Virus record (IMG/VR): IMGVR_UViG_3300035698_015761
Location: 1 to 28,635 of that record
DNA: 28,635 nt
Origin: a virus
Reading direction: 5' to 3' (one strand)
Of the stretch, positions 21,900 through 28,635 are shown in pieces (positions within the stretch are counted from its first letter, which is position 1; each line of letters starts with the position of its first letter). The translations under genes and the position numbers were made by a program. Below the pieces are notes generated by a model. The model did no database searches. It was not told the DNA's origin and was given only the letters and a program-made list of their open reading frames with translations.

Positions 21900-24800
21900 T
21901 AATTATAAAAAATCCTTTATTGCCTAATGAAATACAGACTTTCGAATCTAAAGAGAGGGAGTTTACTCCTTTCATGAATCGTTTTCTTAAAGTTAACCCA
22001 GAGTTTTGGGATATATTTGAAAAAGGTAATTTTTCTTTAAGACATAACGATACATTAATAGATGATTCTTTAAGAGCTTTGAATCTTAGATTAAAAAGCG
22101 ATGATCATTTAATATTTTATCCTAATATAGAAGAGCCTGGTAGTATAACGGCGGGTATAATTTTAGGATTAAAAGCAGCTGTTTCTTTTGGTGTTTGGGG
22201 TGGTGGTTTTGTTGCTGGAACAACCTCTGCTATAGGGTTTAGTATTGGTATGATGGTAGGAGGAACTGCTTTGAGTATGGCTATTTCTTATGGAACAAAT
22301 GCTTTGTTTGGTCCTGATTTAGCTAGTAGTAGTGGACCATCAGATGATAGTCCTTCTTTTACTTGGAATATACGTTCTACTGCTAGAGAAGGTATAGCTA
22401 TACCTGTAGTTTATGGTGAAATGTTGACAGGTGGAAATATAATATCTTCTGCTAAAGAATATGCTCCTAAGAGAGAGTGGGAATGGAGCAATTATAATGG
22501 ACAACCTCTTATTTCAGATATACCCAATTTCACTTTGCATGTTATAGGAACAGATAAACCTATAAGGGGAATAGAGTTTACAATCCAGGGTAGTGGTGAT
22601 CAATTACTTTTTTATTATAGGGTTTGGGATGAAATAGCCCAGCAAAAATTTTGGACGACTTTTTATGAGGAATATCAAAATGGAGGAGGAATTGCACTTT
22701 ATGATTTTCAAGAAGATACTGATCCAGCATATATTAATAAAACTCTTTCCAAGGGGTTGGTAAAAAATGTAGAGGCGGCCAAAGTAAAAATTAAGAGGAA
22801 AATGAGGGAAGCACAGGCTGAAACAGATTCTTCAGGTACAGTAATAGATATAACCCAAGATTATATTAACGATGTTTTGGTAGATATTCTTTCTGTAAAT
22901 AATACTTATGAAGCAGAAGATTTTATATACAGGGAAGATAACACTCTTGTAAACAGGGATAGAAGAACTTTTTTTAGTGCTTGTATTTATGCAGGTGTGT
23001 TGGCAGCTCAGGGGGATTCTTTAACTTCTACATATAAAGCACAAACAAATTGGTACAATAAGGATAGAGGGTCTCAAGATTGGACTGTTACTTTTGATTC
23101 TGGAGCAGGAAAAGTAGCAAGTTTGGGTGTATATGTTGTGGGTGGCTTTAGCATATCTCCTCCTGAAGGGTCTCGTTATTTAATGAAAAGAGATGAATGG
23201 GAACTAGTGTATGCAGATAAATTTGCTTGGATTTATGGTTTTGACTTTACGGAGGCATTTTGGTTGTGGTATATAGGTCAATCCCCATCGCCAGGTGAAA
23301 CATATAGTTTTTTCTCACACGATAATTACGAAACATTTTTTGATAAAGAAGATGAGAATTGGGTTCCTGGGCTAGGTGGTTTTGTAATCACAAGTGTTTT
23401 TGGGGCTAAATATCAAAATATTGAAGAACAGTACGGCACGATCGACGGACCCTTGTCTCAGTATGATATAATGTATGACCAATATTTACATCGTTTAATT
23501 AGTTTAGGAGAAGGCAGATGTTCAGGTATTAAACAAGTATATGTAAATGATATGATTTCTTCAGGTATGACTAATTTCTCTTATAAATTTTTTAATGGTA
23601 GAAGTGATCAGAATCTTACAGCCGGAATGTCAAATCTAGATAATTTTGAAAGTTGGAATACTTCTTCTATTTTTCATACTACAGATAAAGATTTGACAGA
23701 AAACGGAGATTATGAAGAATTTTTATCTACAAAGAATTTTGATGTTGATAATATTTTAATAGAGCTTACCACTGTTGTGTATCATGTAACCAGTAAAGGT
23801 GTAACTAAAAAAACAAAAACGAATGAGCTACTCAAGTTTGCTATATTAGTTGGTTTTGAAGATGCAGATTTTGATTCTAATTTTTCCTACACTCGTGAAC
23901 CTACGGAAGATGATTTATATGGTGGTAACTATTTATACATACCTTATGAATTAGCAGGGACTGGACATACTAATGCTGTGATAGGAGTATACCCTGCTAT
24001 ACCTATAAGAGATTTGCAATGGAAAAAGGCAAACTTAGGAGAAGTGCATGAGATTATAGCGGCTTTCCCTGCTGGTGCTTTTGGTATGTGTGCTTGGTTA
24101 AATTTAGAATTTGATGGAGAAAGATTTGATAGTGCAAGATATTCCGGGTATCTTGGTAAGGGAGATGATGATACATACAAAGAATTAGTTGATTTGGGAA
24201 TACAAGCGGAAGTCAATAACCTTATTCATACCCAAGCAAAACGTCTTAAAGTAAGAATTGTAAGATTATGTGGAAATTGGACGGAAGAAACAGATAACCA
24301 TAGACCAGGCGCCACAGATTTAAAAGTTACTGGTTTTCAAGAAGTCTCCTACAACGGTTCTAATTATCCGAGCACCGCTTTGCTAGGGATTAATTTCCAA
24401 GCCACTTCTCAATTTAGCAATTCTATTCCAAATATCACAGCCTTGTTAAAAGGTAAAATGATATGGGTTCCTAAGTTAATAACTAACCTTGTTATGGAAG
24501 CAGGTACTTACGATACAGAGGAAGAAACTATTGAAGTTACTCATGAACTTGCATGGTTTGATGAGGATATAAATCAATATAGAAGTATGTTGCATAATGG
24601 TAGACCCTGTACTTATAGTAAGGATAAAAATGGTCAATTAGAATGGGTTTTAGAATGGTCGGATAATCCTGTTTGGTGTTTATATGATTTAATATTATCT
24701 AAAACATATGGTTTAGGTAAGTTTACAAATCAGTCCAATTTACCTATAGATTGGTTTATAGATGCGGCCGAGCATTGTGATACTTTAGTTCCTGACGGAA

Positions 24801-27800
24801 TTATTCGTCGAGCAGATTCTATTTCTGTTAATGGTTTATCTGATTTAAGTACTAATTTTTATAGGAACGCAGATGCTTTTTTTAAAGATAATAATACAAA
24901 TGAATCTGGATATGACGATTATTCTAGTAATTTTGAAAGTGAGCCTGATGTTACACCTATAGAGATAGATTTTGTTAAAGTAATTTTGGGTAACTGTGTA
25001 TTCGCTAGAACAAACGATGAGGGTTGGACAAGAGCAGTAATTGGAGGCATTACTAAAAGAACTTCTTCGGAACCAGATTTGACTTTTATGAAAGGCTATG
25101 TTGGTAATGGTAATGGTAATGACTATTGGACAAATGGGTTGCCTATTTCAGACATCAATAACGAGTATTACAATTATTATCAATTAGGTGAAAAAAGGTA
25201 TACTTTAAATATAGGTGTAGATAATACAAGTAGTGCTATTGATTGGTTAAAAGTAATTTGTGATACATTTAGAGCATTTCCTATGTGGGTAGGTAGTGGT
25301 TATATGCCTGTAATAGATAAAGCCCAGATTTCTACTAAGACAATAGGTATGGGTAATATTATAAAAGATTCCTTTTCATTAGCTTATAAGCCTATATCTG
25401 AAACTCATAATTTAATAAAAGCACAATTTATTAATAGAGAAAATCGTTTTAATTTGGATACTAGACAACTTGTAGATCCTGATGTAGATGTTGTTAATGT
25501 TTTGGATGTTAAAAATACAGTTAGAGAAGTAGAAATTAAATTAACTGGTATTACCCGACCTTCCCAAATAGATAGAGAGTTAGCATATTTATTAAGTATA
25601 GGAAAAAATAATAAAAAACTTATATCCTTTGGTATGGGTATAGAACATCTTACAATGACAGCAGGTAATGTATTCTCTTTTAATCATTACGTACTAAAAG
25701 AAACTACTGTTAGCGGTAGATTATTAGGTTATGAAGCTCTTACAGATGAATATGTAATTTTAGATCAAAATGTTTCTACTTTATCTTTGCCTTTAATTTT
25801 AAGAGTTACACATATTGTGGGAGGTACAGCATGTCCTTTATGTGGTAAAGTGACAGGTGTTATTACAGATTTAGTATGTCCTGATGATGGAACTCCCTTA
25901 AATGCAGAAGAGTTTGTAGGTGAATATGAGATTACTTCTATAGAAGGTAAAAAAGTATACTCTAATTTTGGTTCTATTAAACCAGCTAAATTTAATACTT
26001 ACGAGTTAGGAGAAGCCTCATATGCTGTTCAAGATTATAGAATAATAGAAGTTTCTCCAGAAGAAAATGGAGTTGCAGGCATCACCGCTGTTAGTTACCA
26101 TAAAGAAAATCATGGTTTAGTGAGGAATACAGTTTGCGGTGGTATTACAGCTTATAATGAAGTCGGTCTTGTAAAAGTAGAGACTACGAAATCTGCTAGA
26201 AGTATTTCCTCCATAAATGTAACAATAGAAGCCGCCGATGTTCTTAATAATCAATTTACGGTTGTTATAACAGAACCTGCTAGTACTATCAATAAAACAA
26301 AAGTGTATGCAGGCTCAAACATTATAGTGCAAAATGCAGGTGGTGTTCAGGTTTCTTCTTCCTTTGTATCTGCACAAATAGGAACTCAGGGGGTAATAAT
26401 AACAGTTCCTAATATAAATGAGGAATATAATTTAGTAATAACTCCTACTTATGAAGGTGGTATTGAAGGGGATTCTATTGTTAGAACAATTAATTTAAAT
26501 TCTTTGTCTGCAAAGTTAAATAACGAAGATGCTATTTTACCTAATCCTGTAAGTAATTTTAGATTAGTTCCTAAGTGTAGACCAAGAGCAGAGTTTTCTA
26601 ATGAGGATTATAATTATTTTGTTACTGAGTATTTACATTTTATGTGGGATGGTGGATCTTTAACACCAGAAGATACAGAATTTTTAGTTAGAAATTCTTT
26701 GACTATAGCAGGATATAGATTAACAATATACTTGAGGAATAATTCTAGTGTTTGGATACTTTCTAAATCATACACATTAAGTAAATATGATATAGATAAA
26801 AAAATAGAGCTTTATAATCTTTTAGATAAAAATGGGGATGATTTAACTAACACTTCTTCAGAAGCATTAGGTAATATTAATGGGGTTAGAACAGAGATAG
26901 TTGCATTTTCAGAGTTGGGTGTTGAAAGCAATCCTATTGTAGAAGAATTTTATCCTTATGTTCCTAAACCACCAACTAAAGTTAAGGTTGTAGACTTGTT
27001 TGGTAGTGTAGACATCTCTTGGGAGAAAGAAGATGATTGGGGTAATGTTGATAAATTTGAAGTGACTTTAACAGTAACCAAAGAAATAACAATAGGGGGA
27101 GAAAGAACTATTGTTTATACTTCACCTATTCATACTACTACGGATTATAGAGAGTTAATAAAAATACCAACAGAGGAATTAACAGAATTAAATTCGATAG
27201 GCTTTTTATGGGGTTGTAGATTAGAAGCAAGAGTAAGAGCAGTTTCTAAAATAGGTACTCGTTCTTCTACTAGAGTTACTTACCCAGAAACAGAATCTTA
27301 TACTCCACCAACTGCTGAGGATTGGGTTTTAGATACGGCGTCTACTAAGACATCTCAAGTAGCGATACCGGATTATATGTTGAGTAAACCTGTCTCCCAT
27401 ATAACTGTTTATGATAAAGTAAACTCCTTACTTACAAATCTTAGTGTAGCTTCTCATAGAATAGATAATTTTTCAACTTATGAAAATAGACAAAAATTAA
27501 TAGATGGTTATTTAGGCATAGGTGTAACTTATACAGGATTAGATCTTGCTACAAGTTTGGGAGTTAGAATAACTTATGAGTCTCCTAATGAAGAAGAGTT
27601 TTCTAAAGTATCTTTTACTGTGGATAAAGAATGTTATGCACTTGTGGAGTATTTAAATCAAGATGAAGATGGTGATTATTTATATGGTGATTGGGAATAT
27701 CTTTCTGGGGATGCAGGAGCACTTGATGCCGACAATACATTAACTTATTACGACAATGTAACAGACGCTTTAACAAACATGTGGCATCTGACAAGCTCAG

Positions 27801-28635
27801 GCACTTATACTGCAAATTTTCCTTTCAACTTGAAAAATAAATACATAAGACTTATTTTATTGCCTGTTACTGGTGAAACTGAAATTACTTTAAGTGAACT
27901 CAGATTTGTTAGGGTAGGAACTTTTGAAGAATTAACTGTAGATGTGATTAAAAATATTGATTGGGATAGTGGAGATGAAAAGTTTTATCTTGATGCTAAT
28001 GCAAGTGGAGAGGATCCTGTATTTTGGGTAGCGGATGGAGGTATAGGTGGAACTAGAAGTGATCCAAAATTAGACCTTACTGTAGATGGTATTAGAGCTA
28101 TAGCAGAATCAGCAATAAGAGTAGGAGCAAGTGGAGAGGTTCCTTGGCAATTAATTCCAGAGACTATTAAAAATAGATGGACCACAACTATTATATTTAG
28201 TTCAACAGGTAGAGATAATATAAGTTGGACAGGTGGAATAATAAATCTACCTTTGTTATTACCTGCAGATCCTTATACTATATCCTCTGGTAGTCAAACT
28301 ATTACAGCCAATAGATTTGTTTATTTGGATCCTTCTGTAAGTACTTCCATACTACAAACATCTGAAACATATGCAGATGCATTCGCCGAAGGATGTATAT
28401 TTCTTTGTAGAGGTATTTATTCCCCAGATGCTACTCAAAAAGCTTCTGTAATAACTGTTGGCGCTCTTGTGCCCGTAATAAATGAAACTAATATACAAGA
28501 TAATTCTATTTCAGAAGTTAAAGTTCAAACAAATGCTATATCAGAAATAAAGATTCAAACAGATGCTGTAACTGAAACTAAAATAGAGAATGATTCTATT
28601 TCAGAAGTTAAAGTTCAAACAAATGCTATATCAGA
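21887..28635 (+). CDS. Giant tail tip protein, gpI-gpJ fusion type, 3' end outside window
   Basis: Open to the right edge, at least 2249 residues. GAAGGG lies eight bases before the ATG. Residues 1-85 are a beta-grasp-like start (ending DDHLIFYPNIEEPGS), followed by a Gly-rich hydrophobic stretch (about 86-143), as in lambda gpI. The J part follows: REGIAIPVVYGEMLTGG (near 165), SDNPVWCLYDLILSKTYGLG (from about 924, cf. lambda AWCLWDMLTHPRYGMG), TLVPDG, and DWLKVICDTFRAFPMWVG (1119 on). A Cys knuckle C1316-x2-C1319...C1331 is inserted. FN3-like domains (around 1693), an F5/8-type beta-sandwich (about 1905-2010) and a fibre-like section (YLDPSVSTSIL, 2146) come next. From 2198 there are 10-residue repeats. 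It binds the host receptor; specificity is unknown. Confidence 0.9.
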   Translation, partial: MPKLIIIKNPLLPNEIQTFESKEREFTPFMNRFLKVNPEFWDIFEKGNFSLRHNDTLIDDSLRALNLRLKSDDHLIFYPNIEEPGSITAGIILGLKAAVSFGVWGGGFVAGTTSAIGFSIGMMVGGTALSMAISYGTNALFGPDLASSSGPSDDSPSFTWNIRSTAREGIAIPVVYGEMLTGGNIISSAKEYAPKREWEWSNYNGQPLISDIPNFTLHVIGTDKPIRGIEFTIQGSGDQLLFYYRVWDEIAQQKFWTTFYEEYQNGGGIALYDFQEDTDPAYINKTLSKGLVKNVEAAKVKIKRKMREAQAETDSSGTVIDITQDYINDVLVDILSVNNTYEAEDFIYREDNTLVNRDRRTFFSACIYAGVLAAQGDSLTSTYKAQTNWYNKDRGSQDWTVTFDSGAGKVASLGVYVVGGFSISPPEGSRYLMKRDEWELVYADKFAWIYGFDFTEAFWLWYIGQSPSPGETYSFFSHDNYETFFDKEDENWVPGLGGFVITSVFGAKYQNIEEQYGTIDGPLSQYDIMYDQYLHRLISLGEGRCSGIKQVYVNDMISSGMTNFSYKFFNGRSDQNLTAGMSNLDNFESWNTSSIFHTTDKDLTENGDYEEFLSTKNFDVDNILIELTTVVYHVTSKGVTKKTKTNELLKFAILVGFEDADFDSNFSYTREPTEDDLYGGNYLYIPYELAGTGHTNAVIGVYPAIPIRDLQWKKANLGEVHEIIAAFPAGAFGMCAWLNLEFDGERFDSARYSGYLGKGDDDTYKELVDLGIQAEVNNLIHTQAKRLKVRIVRLCGNWTEETDNHRPGATDLKVTGFQEVSYNGSNYPSTALLGINFQATSQFSNSIPNITALLKGKMIWVPKLITNLVMEAGTYDTEEETIEVTHELAWFDEDINQYRSMLHNGRPCTYSKDKNGQLEWVLEWSDNPVWCLYDLILSKTYGLGKFTNQSNLPIDWFIDAAEHCDTLVPDGIIRRADSISVNGLSDLSTNFYRNADAFFKDNNTNESGYDDYSSNFESEPDVTPIEIDFVKVILGNCVFARTNDEGWTRAVIGGITKRTSSEPDLTFMKGYVGNGNGNDYWTNGLPISDINNEYYNYYQLGEKRYTLNIGVDNTSSAIDWLKVICDTFRAFPMWVGSGYMPVIDKAQISTKTIGMGNIIKDSFSLAYKPISETHNLIKAQFINRENRFNLDTRQLVDPDVDVVNVLDVKNTVREVEIKLTGITRPSQIDRELAYLLSIGKNNKKLISFGMGIEHLTMTAGNVFSFNHYVLKETTVSGRLLGYEALTDEYVILDQNVSTLSLPLILRVTHIVGGTACPLCGKVTGVITDLVCPDDGTPLNAEEFVGEYEITSIEGKKVYSNFGSIKPAKFNTYELGEASYAVQDYRIIEVSPEENGVAGITAVSYHKENHGLVRNTVCGGITAYNEVGLVKVETTKSARSISSINVTIEAADVLNNQFTVVITEPASTINKTKVYAGSNIIVQNAGGVQVSSSFVSAQIGTQGVIITVPNINEEYNLVITPTYEGGIEGDSIVRTINLNSLSAKLNNEDAILPNPVSNFRLVPKCRPRAEFSNEDYNYFVTEYLHFMWDGGSLTPEDTEFLVRNSLTIAGYRLTIYLRNNSSVWILSKSYTLSKYDIDKKIELYNLLDKNGDDLTNTSSEALGNINGVRTEIVAFSELGVESNPIVEEFYPYVPKPPTKVKVVDLFGSVDISWEKEDDWGNVDKFEVTLTVTKEITIGGERTIVYTSPIHTTTDYRELIKIPTEELTELNSIGFLWGCRLEARVRAVSKIGTRSSTRVTYPETESYTPPTAEDWVLDTASTKTSQVAIPDYMLSKPVSHITVYDKVNSLLTNLSVASHRIDNFSTYENRQKLIDGYLGIGVTYTGLDLATSLGVRITYESPNEEEFSKVSFTVDKECYALVEYLNQDEDGDYLYGDWEYLSGDAGALDADNTLTYYDNVTDALTNMWHLTSSGTYTANFPFNLKNKYIRLILLPVTGETEITLSELRFVRVGTFEELTVDVIKNIDWDSGDEKFYLDANASGEDPVFWVADGGIGGTRSDPKLDLTVDGIRAIAESAIRVGASGEVPWQLIPETIKNRWTTTIIFSSTGRDNISWTGGIINLPLLLPADPYTISSGSQTITANRFVYLDPSVSTSILQTSETYADAFAEGCIFLCRGIYSPDATQKASVITVGALVPVINETNIQDNSISEVKVQTNAISEIKIQTDAVTETKIENDSISEVKVQTNAIS
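28478..28635 (+). repeat. 30-base (10-residue) tandem repeat with 90-base higher-order period
   Basis: The end of the tip gene encodes units INETNIQDNS, ISEVKVQTNA, ISEIKIQTDA, VTETKIENDS, ISEVKVQTNA, IS. Bases 28503-28545 and 28593-28635 are identical (43 bases, offset 90), and the match is cut by the window edge. The alternating hydrophobic pattern fits a fibre beta-helix or triple-strand stalk. Confidence 0.9.

Noticed and set aside
601-28185. Minus-strand open frames (for example at 601-792, 3053-3313, 17022-17303, 23944-24216)
   Set aside because: They lie opposite well-supported genes, have no convincing ribosome binding sites and give compositionally odd proteins.
1-28635. Stop codon reassignment (TAG or TGA read through)
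   Set aside because: TAA, TAG and TGA all end genes cleanly at expected boundaries, and Trp is encoded by TGG; no recoding is needed except the G/GT frameshift.

Overview
The window is a stretch of the late (virion structural) region of a tailed dsDNA phage or prophage. All supported genes lie on the + strand, in one tightly packed series with many 1-26 base overlaps. The tail-tip order and the lambda J-type protein indicate a long non-contractile tail (siphovirus). The DNA is AT-rich, which suggests an AT-rich host. The lambda-type tip (M/L/K/I-J-like) is compatible with a Gram-negative host, but the sequence does not prove this. No integrase, tRNA, rRNA, CRISPR or insertion sequence is visible.

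Layout. (1) Head, 1-5719: an unidentified partial gene; a prohead protease with an in-frame scaffold part that seems to have its own internal start; a head decoration protein; a lambda E-type major capsid protein; a small beta-rich head protein; a small charged protein; two head-tail connector candidates. (2) Accessory cassette, 5742-13029: nine tightly coupled genes, comprising a GT4-GT9 fusion, a GT2, a radical SAM protein, a putative GT-A enzyme, a class I methyltransferase, a second radical SAM protein, a second methyltransferase, and two small proteins that look like stripped-down relatives of a methyltransferase and of a glycosyltransferase. (3) Tail, 13022-28635: an HK97 gp10-like tail completion protein, two small unknowns, a tail terminator candidate, a Com-like zinc-finger protein behind a 116-base spacer, the tail tube, the G/GT chaperone pair with a -1 frameshift, the tape measure, M-, L- and K-like tip proteins, and a giant I/J-type tip protein (over 2249 residues) that runs off the window within a 10-residue repeat array.

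How it works together. The protease and scaffold shape the prohead around the E-type capsid protein, the decoration protein stabilises it, the connectors close the head, and the tail series builds tube and tip. The cassette sits exactly at the head/tail module boundary and is co-directional with the structural genes, so its enzymes are probably made late. The simplest inference is a virion (capsid or tail) glycosylation and modification system. The pairing of radical SAM proteins, methyltransferases and multiple glycosyltransferases in one late operon is the most interesting content. Host surface glycan remodelling remains an alternative.

Sequence-level signals beyond genes: a canonical A AAA AAC slip site; a 12-base motif (GGTATCAGCCTC) present three times; three strong inverted repeats inside structural genes; a similar beta-rich insert in the decoration and capsid proteins; and a marked scarcity of GCWGC compared with GCSGC, which sets how Ala-Ala is spelled.
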